Shown one piece after another: positions 17,575-26,459 of a stretch of DNA of 64,000 nt. Within the stretch, counting starts at the first letter, position 1. Every line of letters begins with the position of its first letter. Location: positions 1,178,001 to 1,242,000 of the forward strand of contig NZ_CANMPQ010000001.1 in assembly GCF_947499695.1 (NCBI RefSeq), given 5' to 3'. The notes below the pieces were generated by a model, which had not been told where the DNA came from, searched no databases, and saw nothing but the letters and a program-made list of their open reading frames with translations. This DNA comes from an uncultured Allomuricauda sp. (GTDB lineage Bacteria; Bacteroidota; Bacteroidia; Flavobacteriales; Flavobacteriaceae). Position numbers and translations under genes: made by a program.

Positions 17575-18861
17575 ATGTACCTAACCTATAATCAAGCAGT
17601 TAAGAATCTAACACTCATAATGTTAGGAGGATTTTTCTTTCTTTTTGGTTGTTCTTCTTCCCGCCTTTCCAAATTTGACAAAGAGTTAAGTGGAGACACT
17701 TTTCAAAATTCCTTCCATGGAGTTCTCGTGCAGGATGCCAAAACCAATAAAGTTTTATACAGTACCCATAGTGATAGGTATTTTATTCCTGCAAGCAACA
17801 CGAAAATTGTTACGCTCTTTGCAGGTCTAAAACTCATTCCAGAACGCTTTCCTACCTTAAAATATGCTACAAAAAATGATTCGATTTATATTATCCCCAC
17901 TGGAGACCCTTCCTGGTTGCATCCATATTTTAAGGATAGTACGGCCATTGATTTTTTAAGGCAAAAAAAGAACATTGCCATTTACCTCAACAATTTTAAT
18001 GAAGGTAGATTTGGGCCTGGATGGGCTTGGGAGGATTATCCCTATTACTATTCTGCTGAGCGGAGCTCACTTCCCATTTATGGGAATGTGGTTTCTATAT
18101 CAAATATTGATGGATTAGAAGCATCCCCCCTATTTTTTTTGGATAGCACCTACATAAAGGATTCCGTCACAAGTAGAAATGAATTTGACAATCAATTCTT
18201 CATAAGTTCAAAACAAAGGGATACTATTCAGGTTCCCTTTATTGTGCATAAAAAACTGACCCAAGATCTACTAGAGTCCGCTTTGCAAAAAGAGATTACG
18301 CTACTCGAAAACGTCCCGGAAATGCCAAATAAGGTGCTCTATGGAATTTCTTCGGATTCAATATATAAACGAATGATGCATGAAAGCGACAACTTTCTTG
18401 CGGAACAGATTCTGATGACGGCTTCTTCTACACTTTCCGATACGTTGAGTATTTCAAGGACTATAGATACCATTCTGGAAAATGAGCTTTCTTTTTTAGA
18501 ACATCCGCCACGGTGGGTTGATGGTTCGGGATTGTCTAGATACAATTTGTTCACCCCAAAGTCCTTCGTGCAAATTTTGCAAAAGTTACATCAAGAGATG
18601 GGTACAACGCGATTATTCACGCTATTTCCAAATTGGGATGCTTCTGGAACTGTTTCAGCATGGGAAAACCCAACGACAGAACACTTTATTTTTGCTAAAT
18701 CGGGTTCATTTGGAAACACTTATAACCTAAGTGGTTACCTAAAAACGAAATCCGGAAAGGTTTTGATTTTCAGTTTTATGAACAATCATTTTCAAATTCC
18801 AAGTCGGGATGTCCGACTTCAGATGTACTCCATACTTAAATCGATTCACGAGAAGCACTAA
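17575..18861 (+). CDS. dacB: D-alanyl-D-alanine carboxypeptidase/endopeptidase (PBP4, S13 family), lipoprotein
   Basis: A penicillin-binding-protein-4-type serine peptidase that trims peptidoglycan peptide cross-links in the periplasm. From the ATG at 17575 it has 428 residues; a GTG at 17551 would add eight. A lipobox, FFFLFGCSSS, ends the signal peptide. The catalytic SxxK motif is PASNTKIVT, the SxN-region motif is VDGSGLSRYN, and the third motif appears as KSGS (FAKSGSFGNT) in place of the usual KTG. It is a little shorter than E. coli DacB (477 aa). The residues after the lipobox Cys (SSSRLSK) are not acidic, so a periplasmic rather than surface location is likely. Its 3' end overlaps the convergent msrA gene by 26 bases. 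Confidence 0.87.
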   Translation: MYLTYNQAVKNLTLIMLGGFFFLFGCSSSRLSKFDKELSGDTFQNSFHGVLVQDAKTNKVLYSTHSDRYFIPASNTKIVTLFAGLKLIPERFPTLKYATKNDSIYIIPTGDPSWLHPYFKDSTAIDFLRQKKNIAIYLNNFNEGRFGPGWAWEDYPYYYSAERSSLPIYGNVVSISNIDGLEASPLFFLDSTYIKDSVTSRNEFDNQFFISSKQRDTIQVPFIVHKKLTQDLLESALQKEITLLENVPEMPNKVLYGISSDSIYKRMMHESDNFLAEQILMTASSTLSDTLSISRTIDTILENELSFLEHPPRWVDGSGLSRYNLFTPKSFVQILQKLHQEMGTTRLFTLFPNWDASGTVSAWENPTTEHFIFAKSGSFGNTYNLSGYLKTKSGKVLIFSFMNNHFQIPSRDVRLQMYSILKSIHEKH

Positions 18862-19354
18862 TTTTCTCCGTATTTGCCAATTTTCCAAACTTGGTCAATA
18901 TAGTCTTGAGTTTTGGTGAAATATAGGTTTCACAAAAAGGTTTTTCTGGGTTCTCATAATAGTAGTTATGAAAACGTTCTTCTGAAGGCCTAAATTGATG
19001 GAAGTATTCTACCTTAGTTATAATCTGATTTTCAAAATTCGGATTTAGGGCTATCAAAATATTTGATGCGTTTTCAAAATCCTCCTTAGAGTACACATAA
19101 ATTGCTGAACGATATTTATGTCTAAATGAATGCTCGGAGGTGCTCTTATGGGTATGCAGGTGTACCTCAATCAAATCTTTCATAGAAATTATTGCCGTGT
19201 CATACGTAATAACCACTGCTTCTGAAAATGATGCGTCCAAAGCGTGAGGAGATACAAAACCCTGTTCAACTTGGTCGACTCCATTTAAGGATAAAAAAAC
19301 GGCTTCGGTGCACCAATGACATCCACCTCCCATAGCAATTTTTGCAAAACTCAT
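18836..19354 (-). CDS. msrA: Peptide-methionine (S)-S-oxide reductase family protein (MsrA)
   Basis: A 172-residue MsrA-type protein that would reduce methionine-S-sulfoxide in damaged proteins. The catalytic-site region reads MGGGCHWCTEAVF near residues 8-20; the usual motif is GCFW, so the Phe is replaced by His and a second Cys follows two residues later. Further family landmarks are VEQGFVSP, VITYD, and the EYFHQFRPSEERFHNYY segment. There is no signal peptide, so it should be cytoplasmic. The 3' end overlaps dacB by 26 bases in convergent orientation. NUDIX and other genes upstream share the strand, with 21 bases to the next gene. Confidence 0.82.
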   Translation of the reverse strand: MSFAKIAMGGGCHWCTEAVFLSLNGVDQVEQGFVSPHALDASFSEAVVITYDTAIISMKDLIEVHLHTHKSTSEHSFRHKYRSAIYVYSKEDFENASNILIALNPNFENQIITKVEYFHQFRPSEERFHNYYYENPEKPFCETYISPKLKTILTKFGKLANTEKISASRESI

Positions 19355-19375
19355 ATGGTATTGGTCGTAAAAACC

Positions 19376-19960
19376 CTAATCGAATAACTTGTTTATTAAG
19401 GCGAATTGTAATAACATAATTGTTTTGGCATCTCGAATTTCTCCGCTATTCATCATTTTAATGGATTCTGTAAAGGGCATTTCCAAAACTTCAATATTTT
19501 CAGTTTCCTCAGCAGCTCCACCTCCTTCACTCACCCTCATGTCTTCTTGATAATGGCCAATAAAAAAATACAAGATTTCAGTAACTGACCCTGGGGACAT
19601 ATATGATTCAAATACCTTTACGACTTTATCAATCTTATACCCCGTCTCTTCCTCAACTTCCATTTTGATGGTCTCTTCAGCGTTTCCTTTTTCCAATATT
19701 CCAGCGCACGCCTCAATCATCATTCCGTCCCCATTACCATTTAAATAGGTAGGCATTCGAAATTGTCTCGTCAGCACAACAGTTTCCTTTTCTTTATTAT
19801 AAAGTAAAATAACAGCCCCATTGCCACGGTCATAGGCCTCTCTAGCTTGTTCTTCCCATTCCCCATCTTCTCTTTGGTATTCAAAGGAGACTTTGTTCAG
19901 GGAATACCAATTATCCGACAGTAGTTCTTTTCTAATGTTTCTAACGTTTCCGTATTTCAT
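19376..19960 (-). CDS. NUDIX hydrolase, GDP-mannose pyrophosphatase (NudK)-like
   Basis: A 194-residue protein with the NudK/ADP-sugar-pyrophosphatase look: an N-terminal LSDNWYSLNKVSFEYQR strand pair, GNGAVILLYN, VLTRQFRMPTYLNG, and the Nudix helix AGILEKGNAEETIKMEVEEE followed by TGY. The Nudix box keeps the EExxG core, but its upstream Arg position is Met, so substrate or activity may differ from the textbook enzyme. The likely reaction is hydrolysis of a nucleotide-diphosphate sugar to the sugar phosphate and nucleoside monophosphate. It is in a same-strand run with msrA (21 bases downstream) and the DUF2461 gene upstream. Confidence 0.82.
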   Translation of the reverse strand: MKYGNVRNIRKELLSDNWYSLNKVSFEYQREDGEWEEQAREAYDRGNGAVILLYNKEKETVVLTRQFRMPTYLNGNGDGMMIEACAGILEKGNAEETIKMEVEEETGYKIDKVVKVFESYMSPGSVTEILYFFIGHYQEDMRVSEGGGAAEETENIEVLEMPFTESIKMMNSGEIRDAKTIMLLQFALINKLFD

Positions 19961-20024
19961 GGTTTATGGTTACTGGTTGATTAAAAAATCGGGTTCGTTT
20001 AAATGTCAACTGCTGATAAACTGA

Positions 20025-20678
20025 TTATACCGATGCCGCATTGTTCAAATATTGCCTAAATGGAAGCATTTCCAAATAAACTAGTTTAATCTTTTCCTTA
20101 AAATCGGGTTGAAAGACTTCTTTCTTGTCCAATTGGCATTCCACCCCAAAAGTCTTGTTACGAAGTAAGTGAATATGTGGGTGGTCATTGGTGAACCCCT
20201 TAGGAGCATTGGTCAATTTTTCATCTTCATAGAGTCCACCAAAGCGTTTTATAAAAGAAGGTTTGTTCAGAATTTCTTGTAACTCTTCGCCATTGTAATC
20301 GATACCCTCACGAATGCTACGTAAGATTTTAGGTTCGGGGCGCCAGAAACCACCCGCCAACAGGCATTGTTTTAAACCTATTTCAATATAAAAGTCAGCT
20401 GATTTTGGGGCCTTGTCCAAACCAGCTCCAAAATGGTCTTTGTAAATAGGTTTGTTTGGATGGAACATCAGGTTGTTATTAATTCTGTTGATACCCCTTT
20501 TACCTGGTGTTGGGTAATAATCCTCATGCAGATTGGCCATAGTCAAGTCCAAATCATCCAACCACAGAATAAATTCCTGTCGAAGTGTCTTATACAACTT
20601 TCGATTGGCATCCATCCATTCTTTGTTGTTGTTTTTTTGAAGTTGTGAAAGAAAGTCGAAAAGCTCGTTAAAGTTCAT
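20025..20678 (-). CDS. DUF2461 family protein
   Basis: A 217-residue protein of the DUF2461 family, unknown function, common in Bacteroidota. Seen: an N-terminal FDFLSQLQKNNNKEWMDANR, the RINNNLMFHPNKPIYKDHFGA segment, and YIEIGLKQCLLAGGFWRPEP, all typical of the family. There is no signal peptide or membrane segment. It sits between AIM24 and NUDIX genes on the same strand. Confidence 0.85.
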   Translation of the reverse strand: MNFNELFDFLSQLQKNNNKEWMDANRKLYKTLRQEFILWLDDLDLTMANLHEDYYPTPGKRGINRINNNLMFHPNKPIYKDHFGAGLDKAPKSADFYIEIGLKQCLLAGGFWRPEPKILRSIREGIDYNGEELQEILNKPSFIKRFGGLYEDEKLTNAPKGFTNDHPHIHLLRNKTFGVECQLDKKEVFQPDFKEKIKLVYLEMLPFRQYLNNAASV

Positions 20679-20754
20679 GCTACGAACTTAACAAAAACAC
20701 CTCTAAAGTCTCCTCAAGGGGATATTTTTTGCATTTAGCACCTGTACTTTTGCC

Positions 20755-21552
20755 TTAGAATTTATTATCTCCCATGGCGATGTCACCCAAAGTTCCCAAA
20801 ATGCTGCCCTCTCCTTTATCCTTGCCTCCTCTTGGAGCAGCTGCCAATACTCGGCCTGCCAATCGACTAAAGGGTAATGACTGCACATATACGGTTCCTG
20901 GTCCACGAAGTGTTGCAAAAAAGAGTCCTTCACCACCAAATACCGTGTTCTTTATTCCACCTACAAACTCAATATCGTAGTCAACGGTTTGGGAAAAACC
21001 GACGATACAACCTGTATCCACTTTTAAAACTTCACCAGGTCCCAATTCCTTTTTTGCCATGGTTCCTCCAGCATGGACAAAAGCCAGCCCGTCTCCTTCT
21101 AATTTTTGCATGATAAAGCCTTCACCTCCGAACAAACCTCGTCCTAGGCGTTTAGAAAATTCGATACCAACAGATACTCCTTTGGCAGCGCATAAAAAAG
21201 CATCTTTTTGACAAATAAACTTTCCTCCTTTTTCAGAAAGGTCAATAGGTAGTATTTTACCAGGATAAGGCGATGCGAAGCTCGCCTTCTTTTTTCCTTG
21301 TCCTACATTAAGGAAAGCGGTCATAAATAAACTCTCACCTGTTAGCAGACGTTTACCTGCTGAGAATAATTTTCCCAAAACACCGGAATCTTGGCCAGAG
21401 CCATCGCCAAAAATGGTATCCATTTTAATATCGGTGTCCATCATCATAAAGCTGCCGGCTTCGGCCACAACAGCTTCCTGAGGGTCGAGCTCGATCTCCA
21501 CATATTGCATCTCTTCCCCGTAAATTTTATAGTCTATTTCGTGTGCGTTCAT
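20755..21552 (-). CDS. AIM24/TIGR00266 family protein
   Basis: A 265-residue protein starting [20 protein letters not shown], with the AIM24 features [68 protein letters not shown], and the paired [22 protein letters not shown]. These proteins form a Gly-rich beta-prism-like fold; the yeast member is mitochondrial, and the bacterial role is unknown. It has a stand-alone ATG and a ~100-base AT-rich leader upstream. The next gene on the strand, DUF2461, starts 76 bases downstream. Confidence 0.88.
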   Translation of the reverse strand: MNAHEIDYKIYGEEMQYVEIELDPQEAVVAEAGSFMMMDTDIKMDTIFGDGSGQDSGVLGKLFSAGKRLLTGESLFMTAFLNVGQGKKKASFASPYPGKILPIDLSEKGGKFICQKDAFLCAAKGVSVGIEFSKRLGRGLFGGEGFIMQKLEGDGLAFVHAGGTMAKKELGPGEVLKVDTGCIVGFSQTVDYDIEFVGGIKNTVFGGEGLFFATLRGPGTVYVQSLPFSRLAGRVLAAAPRGGKDKGEGSILGTLGDIAMGDNKF

Positions 21553-21656
21553 AAAAGTCTTTGATTTGATTGATTTTGTAGCTTTAATTAATATTAGTAC
21601 ATCTTGTTAGTATCCATTTATATGGGTTTTGTTACAGTCAATTTGTAAAAGAAACT

Positions 21657-22109
21657 TTATATATGATTTTCATTGGTTTTTTCGATCAAGGTTTTCAAAA
21701 GAAAATGGAATTCCTTTAATTTCATGAATTTTGAAACTATGGGAATCGGTTCATCCAAATACTCAAGATGTATGTTTACGGACAGGACAGAATCTGATGT
21801 ATCTATGCCGAAGTCCTTTATATCCCCATAGTTGATTTCGATTCCGAAAAGGGAAACGCTGGTTTCCTCCAAAATAATCTTATTGTCTTTCAGCCGGTAA
21901 TACTTGGAAAAGGAATATATCAGATAAGCAGACCATCCTATTAGAGCAATGACTGCTATCGTACATACTTGGTTAATCCATACTTCTTTTATGGTCAATA
22001 CACCCAGTCTATAGATTACAAATGCACCATATAGTTGGCTTATCCCTATAAAAAGTAAGCTATAAAGCGGTTTGATTTTAATTGTTTTAATCAGATCTGC
22101 CATTATCAT
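21657..22109 (-). CDS. Membrane protein of unknown function, two transmembrane helices
   Basis: A 150-residue protein with two N-terminal membrane helices at roughly residues 13-32 and 45-67, then a soluble beta-rich part (NKIILEETSVSLFGIEINYGDIKDFGI) that resembles the PH-like domain of small bacterial membrane proteins. No family is recognised firmly. It is divergent from the 93-residue gene next to it, with 36 bases between start codons. Confidence 0.6.
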   Translation of the reverse strand: MIMADLIKTIKIKPLYSLLFIGISQLYGAFVIYRLGVLTIKEVWINQVCTIAVIALIGWSAYLIYSFSKYYRLKDNKIILEETSVSLFGIEINYGDIKDFGIDTSDSVLSVNIHLEYLDEPIPIVSKFMKLKEFHFLLKTLIEKTNENHI

Positions 22110-22145
22110 TTACTATCTTTCCAGTTCTTTTGTTATAAGAATTCT

Positions 22146-22427
22146 ATGGTTGCTTTTTTTGTATTGCTGCTTGTTTTCATTTGGGGATATAAGTTGATGA
22201 AAATCACACTGAATTCAAAAGATTTAACAGCATTTGCCAAAGAATTTGATGAACTTTCCAAGAAATACAAATTTTCAGATATTGGGAAATCTGAACATTA
22301 TAAGGCAGAAGCAAAAAATTACCGGGTACTCAATAAAAAAACAACTATATCAAGTTTGATTTGGTTTTTTATTGAAGTAGGTAGTATAGTAATCCTTTAT
22401 TTGGTGTTTGTACAGAAGTACTTTTAG
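22146..22427 (+). CDS. Small membrane protein of unknown function
   Basis: A 93-residue protein with a hydrophobic helix at each end (residues 1-18, VAFFVLLLVFIWGY; residues ~70-90, LIWFFIEVGSIVILYLVFV) and a charged helical middle. It is close to the divergent 150-residue membrane protein and is followed by a strong terminator, which supports it as a real gene. No family recognised. Confidence 0.6.
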   Translation: MVAFFVLLLVFIWGYKLMKITLNSKDLTAFAKEFDELSKKYKFSDIGKSEHYKAEAKNYRVLNKKTTISSLIWFFIEVGSIVILYLVFVQKYF

Positions 22428-22500
22428 TCTAACCGGCTCTAGTTTTTTGATGATACTTGTCAGGAGATTGAGTTAGGTTCTGTTTCAAAATTCAACATAA

Positions 22501-22530
22501 AAAAAGCGGTCAAATTTGACCGCTTTTTTT
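22501..22530. terminator. Bidirectional rho-independent terminator
   Basis: A perfect palindrome (AAAAAGCGGTCAAA facing its complement) with an A-run on the left and a T-run on the right, between the convergent 93-residue gene and the yegP-like gene. Confidence 0.88.
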
Positions 22531-22566
22531 GTTATACCTGTATGAGGTTATGCCTTTGCTGTATAG

Positions 22567-22896
22567 TTAAGAGTTATCCTCTACAGCTGCATCAGGGGCA
22601 TTCTTTTTTACCGATGCAATACCATTTTCCATGGCTGAAGTGGATGTATACATTTCACTCTTACCAATAACCTGTCCATTAGAAGCTTTTAGGTTGAAGT
22701 AAGGGCTACCGTCTTTAGCCGTTTTACGCTCAAAACGATCATCGCTCTGAGAGTTGGTCTTTACGGATTCGATACCATTTTCACATGCAGCTTTGCTATT
22801 GTACTGTTCACTGGTTAGAATCACCTGACCATTTCCAGCCTTAAGATTGAACATTGTTTTGCCAGAATTAGTGGTTTTAATTTCAAATTTTCCCAT
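22567..22896 (-). CDS. YegP family protein (DUF1508), two tandem repeats
   Basis: A 109-residue protein made of two DUF1508 units: KFEIKTTNSGKTMFNLKAGNG...AACENGIESVKTN and RFERKTAKDGSPYFNLKASNG...SAMENGIASVKKN. The repeated pattern FxLKAxNGQVI is the family mark. The family is of unknown function, sometimes induced by stress. There is no signal peptide. Confidence 0.92.
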   Translation of the reverse strand: MGKFEIKTTNSGKTMFNLKAGNGQVILTSEQYNSKAACENGIESVKTNSQSDDRFERKTAKDGSPYFNLKASNGQVIGKSEMYTSTSAMENGIASVKKNAPDAAVEDNS

Positions 22897-23037
22897 GTGT
22901 GTTTAGTTTTCTATTTAATTACTGTTAATGGTGAAATTACTAAAAAATAGTAATTCCCCTAAGATATGAAGTTTACGTCTTATTTGGCAAAGGTTTTAAA
23001 AAAAAATAATGACAATTCACTCACTGCTAGTAAAGGA

Positions 23038-23490
23038 TTACTTAATTCTTACCGTCCATTCAAAATTAAAGGTAGAGACTGCAACCCCGTCCTGGTTTAC
23101 ACCTGTGGATTTCATCCAAAAGGTTTGCCCCTCCCCTGTTTCAATCGTTTTTTGAATGGCCTCATTGATCAAATGACCATCTTCACAAGTAAAGGTTATT
23201 CTTCCTAGAGCTTTTTTAGTAAATGTAGCATTGTTATTTGCCACGAGCATTGATATTCTTTTGCCGCTATTTTTGATTTGGGTGATGACCATTGCCCCCG
23301 TACTTAGCTCTGCTGCCATGCCCTGAACCGCCCAAAACATGGAATTAAATGGGTTCTGATTAAACCATCTATGTTTTACCGTTGTCACTGCTTTTTGAGC
23401 ATCTATATGTCTTAATCGAACTCCACACCACCAAGCAGCAGGGAGTTTAAAAAAGGTGAATGTATTGAATTTACTGGGTTTGATAGCCAT
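23038..23490 (-). CDS. DUF4442 family, hotdog-fold thioesterase-like protein
   Basis: A 150-residue protein with the DUF4442 look: RLRHIDAQKAVTTVKHRWFNQNPFNSMFWAVQGMAAELSTGAM, a segment resembling the hot-dog fold of PaaI-type thioesterases. No catalytic residue is obvious. The substrate is unknown. It is divergent from the DUF4870 operon. Confidence 0.83.
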   Translation of the reverse strand: MAIKPSKFNTFTFFKLPAAWWCGVRLRHIDAQKAVTTVKHRWFNQNPFNSMFWAVQGMAAELSTGAMVITQIKNSGKRISMLVANNNATFTKKALGRITFTCEDGHLINEAIQKTIETGEGQTFWMKSTGVNQDGVAVSTFNFEWTVRIK

Positions 23491-23573
23491 AATGGGTTTT
23501 TATCTTTGCTAAAAATACCTAAAATAATTACATTTTCAGAATGTTAAATAAATGTTAATATTTAGTACTTTGT

Positions 23574-23606
23574 TTTGCATAGTACCATCTTTTGGATATA
23601 TATTTG
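23574..23606 (+). promoter_or_regulatory. Bacteroidota-type promoter of the DUF4870-PadR-PspC operon
   Basis: TATATTTG at 23599-23606 matches the -7 consensus TAnnTTTG exactly, and TTTG at 23574-23577 lies 21 bases upstream, the expected -33 position. Transcription would start near 23613, about 47 bases before the DUF4870 ATG. Confidence 0.6.
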
Positions 23607-23659
23607 CATGGTAAGCTAATAGGTTAACCCTTTTTGCAGTTAAAAATCATCAATTAAAA

Positions 23660-24142
23660 ATGGCAACAACAGTAACCAAACACGAAAGAAATTTGTCTGC
23701 GATCATACACGCATCAACCTTTTCAAAATACTTTATTCCTTTTGGGAATTTTATTCTACCGTTGATATTATGGACCGCAAATAAAAAAGAATATCAATTT
23801 GTGGATCATAACGGAAAGCAGGCGCTCAATTTTCAAATTAGCCTATTGTTATACTCCATAGTTGTTGGAATAATAAGTGTTCCTTTTTTTGTTGGCTTTT
23901 TACCCGATTTGTTTGACTGGGGCTTTTTTAATTTTCACAAGCTAAGCGACCTGAACAATTTGAACATTCACATTAGTAGCGATGATTTCAGGTTTGGACG
24001 CTTTTTCTGGCCAGTCGGCATTTCAGGATTGCTTCAGTTTGCACTGGTGGTAATTAACATAGTGTACACCATATTGGCCACAATAAAAACCAATGAAGGG
24101 GAAACCTTTAAGTATCCATTCACAATCAAATTCATCAAATAA
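23660..24142 (+). CDS. DUF4870 family membrane protein
   Basis: A 160-residue protein with three or four hydrophobic segments (near residues 22-40, 55-80, 115-140). It begins with a soluble region MATTVTKHERNLSAIIHASTF and has the DUF4870 hallmark FVDHNGKQALNFQISLLLY. The function is unknown, but these proteins often sit beside PadR and PspC genes as here. It is first in a run with PadR, PspC and head-GIN genes. Confidence 0.85.
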   Translation: MATTVTKHERNLSAIIHASTFSKYFIPFGNFILPLILWTANKKEYQFVDHNGKQALNFQISLLLYSIVVGIISVPFFVGFLPDLFDWGFFNFHKLSDLNNLNIHISSDDFRFGRFFWPVGISGLLQFALVVINIVYTILATIKTNEGETFKYPFTIKFIK

Positions 24143-24157
24143 AATACCTAACGGAGT

Positions 24158-24249
24158 TTAATCATCAATCAAAAAACGAAGTAGCATCAATCAATCATCA
24201 ATCAATCAATCAAAAAACCGTTTCCACTCCCCTGCTCATCACAGGGGAG
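24158..24249. repeat. ATCA-rich repeats and hairpin between DUF4870 and PadR genes
   Basis: The 154-base gap contains many copies of AATC/ATCA (24158-24212), then a hairpin with stem CTCCCCTG/CAGGGGAG (24227-24234 and 24242-24249) and loop CTCATCA, without a U-run. It could be an mRNA processing or partial termination element; the A/T repeats may vary in length. This is a structural observation only. Confidence 0.55.
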
Positions 24250-24296
24250 CAAAGGGAAACAAAAACGAACAGTTAATTAAATAGAACTATGCAATT

Positions 24297-24626
24297 ATGA
24301 ATATAGAAAACACAAAAGCACAAATGCGCAAAGGGGTTCTCGAGTATTGCATTCTTTCCATATTAAAGGATAAGGATAAATACGCCTCAGAGATTCTTGG
24401 AGCCCTAAAAGACGCAAAGATGCTTGTAGTGGAAGGTACCATTTACCCTCTGCTTACTAGGCTAAAGAACGCTGGATTACTCAATTACCGTTGGGAAGAG
24501 TCCACTTCTGGCCCACCGCGAAAATATTATGCACTTACCGAAACGGGGCGTTTATTCTTAAATGAACTCAACGGCACCTGGGATGAACTAAGAAGCGCAG
24601 TTAATCTGGTAACCAACACAAAATAA
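24297..24626 (+). CDS. PadR family transcriptional regulator
   Basis: A 109-residue PadR-type winged-helix protein: MRKGVLEYCILSILKDKDKYASEIL, then VEGTIYPLLTRLKNAGLLNYRWEESTSGPPRKYYALTETG, the conserved recognition and wing segments. PadR proteins are usually repressors of neighbouring genes. It is followed 8 bases later by the PspC gene and probably controls the DUF4870-PspC-headGIN operon. Confidence 0.93.
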   Translation: MNIENTKAQMRKGVLEYCILSILKDKDKYASEILGALKDAKMLVVEGTIYPLLTRLKNAGLLNYRWEESTSGPPRKYYALTETGRLFLNELNGTWDELRSAVNLVTNTK

Positions 24627-24634
24627 ATCAAGAA

Positions 24635-26374
24635 ATGAACAAGACAGTAAATATAAATTTAGCGAACACGCTCTTCCATATAGACGATATTGCTTTTAAC
24701 AAGCTTAAACGCTATTTGGAATCCTTAAAACGATCATTTGCCGGCACTCCGGGCAGCGATGAAATCATTGCAGATATCGAAGCTAGGATAGCAGAACTCT
24801 TTTTGGAAAAAATGGAGAACGAGCGACAGGTGATTACAGAAAAAGAAGTTGACGAGGTAATCAACGTCATGGGGCAACCAGAAGATTATATGGTTGACGA
24901 GGATATCTTCGAAGACGAACCCAGAACGACTCAAACCCGCACCACAAGAAGGTCTAAAAAGTTATACCGCGACATGGACCACAAGTACATTGGCGGCGTA
25001 AGTGCAGGGTTAGAACATTATTTAGGACTGGATGCTCTTTGGATTCGATTAATCTTTATCCTATTGGCAGTATTCACCGGTTTCGGACTTATCGCTTACA
25101 TCCTACTTTGGATTTTAGTGCCCGAAGCTGCAACCACCTCCCAAAAATTGGATATGTCGGGAGAGCCCGTCAACATCAGCAATATAGAACGTAAAGTAAA
25201 AGAGGGGTTTGATGATGTTGCAGACAGTATTAAAAGTGTTGACTACGAAAAAGTGGGCAACAAGGTAAAAAGCGGCTCCAAGACCTTTTTTGACACCATT
25301 GGTGAAATTATCATGTTCTTATTCAAAATATTTGGCAAGTTCATTGGAATTCTTTTGATCATAATCGGTGCAGCAAGTCTTATTGGCATATTCGTTGCGA
25401 TGTTCACGGTTGGTCTGTTCGATGCTGTGCATTTCCCTGGTGTTGATTTCTACGAAATTGTAAATACCACCGGAGCACCCGTTTGGCTAGTGTCCATACT
25501 TTTATTCTTTGCATTGGGAATTCCATTTTTCTTCCTGCTATACCTAGGTCTGAAAATTTTGGTAACCAACTTGAAATCGATTGGAAATATTGCAAAGTTC
25601 TCACTCCTTGGACTATGGTTGATTTCCAATGGGATTTTGTTTGCACTTGGTGTAAGACAAGCAGCTGAGTTTGCCAACGTGGGTAGCGTTAATGTTAAAG
25701 ATCAAATTGTGATGGCAAATCAATCAGATACCTTGACCATTAAAATGAAAGATTCAGAATACGATTATGGGATGGAAAACATTCATTTTGGAAGAATGAC
25801 CTACACCTACGATGACAATGATAATCGATTGCTTATCTCGGATGATGTGGATATCAAGATTAGAAAGTCAGATGATGGTTATGTAAAGCTCAACATCCGT
25901 AAAGATTCTCATGGAAACACTTCTGCCGCAGCCCGCGAGAGAGCAAAGCAAATAAACTATTATTATGAACTTACTCCTAATGAAGTTATTCTTGACGAAT
26001 TTTTGACAACTGCCCCGTCAAACAAAGCACGGAATCAAGAGGTAACTACAACCATTTATATTCCAGAAGGAAAGGTAGTATCCTTTGAAGAATCTACAGA
26101 AAGTTACATTGGTAGAGGTATACGAAATGACAGAGACCTTTACAGAAGTGGAATCGTCGAATATACTTGGGCAATGGGAGAAGATGGAGAACTGAAATGT
26201 CTAGATTGTCCGGAAGAATTGAAATCAGATGAAAGAGATGAAAGAGAAGGACGTGATAGGGTTATCATTGACAAAAATGGTATCAACATCGATGTCGAAG
26301 ATGGAGCGGACAGTTTCAAAATGAAAATTGATGAAGATGGAATTGAAATAAAATCAGAAGATAATAACAACTGA
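24635..26374 (+). CDS. PspC domain-containing membrane protein
   Basis: A 579-residue protein. Residues ~1-105 are soluble and include a stretch seen in this group (LANTLFHIDDIAFNKLKRYLESLK, DEIIADIEARIAELF). The PspC domain is at ~107-168 (KKLYRDMDHKYIGGVSAGLEHYLGL then a membrane helix). Further helices lie at about 225-260 and 280-345; the rest is soluble and acidic, ending DGIEIKSEDNNN. PspC proteins sense envelope stress in proteobacteria; the role here is not known. It is 8 bases from PadR and 85 bases before the head-GIN lipoprotein. Confidence 0.88.
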   Translation: MNKTVNINLANTLFHIDDIAFNKLKRYLESLKRSFAGTPGSDEIIADIEARIAELFLEKMENERQVITEKEVDEVINVMGQPEDYMVDEDIFEDEPRTTQTRTTRRSKKLYRDMDHKYIGGVSAGLEHYLGLDALWIRLIFILLAVFTGFGLIAYILLWILVPEAATTSQKLDMSGEPVNISNIERKVKEGFDDVADSIKSVDYEKVGNKVKSGSKTFFDTIGEIIMFLFKIFGKFIGILLIIIGAASLIGIFVAMFTVGLFDAVHFPGVDFYEIVNTTGAPVWLVSILLFFALGIPFFFLLYLGLKILVTNLKSIGNIAKFSLLGLWLISNGILFALGVRQAAEFANVGSVNVKDQIVMANQSDTLTIKMKDSEYDYGMENIHFGRMTYTYDDNDNRLLISDDVDIKIRKSDDGYVKLNIRKDSHGNTSAAARERAKQINYYYELTPNEVILDEFLTTAPSNKARNQEVTTTIYIPEGKVVSFEESTESYIGRGIRNDRDLYRSGIVEYTWAMGEDGELKCLDCPEELKSDERDEREGRDRVIIDKNGINIDVEDGADSFKMKIDEDGIEIKSEDNNN

Positions 26375-26459
26375 GCAACGTATTTCGACAGTTCAGAAAC
26401 CTATACTATATAAAAAACAATTTAAGCACGAATTTTAATCAATCATTAAAACAACAATC

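Noticed and set aside
24158..24249. CRISPR-like array from ATCA repeats
   Set aside because: Repeat units are only 4-8 bases with no unique spacers; it is a simple-sequence tract plus a hairpin.
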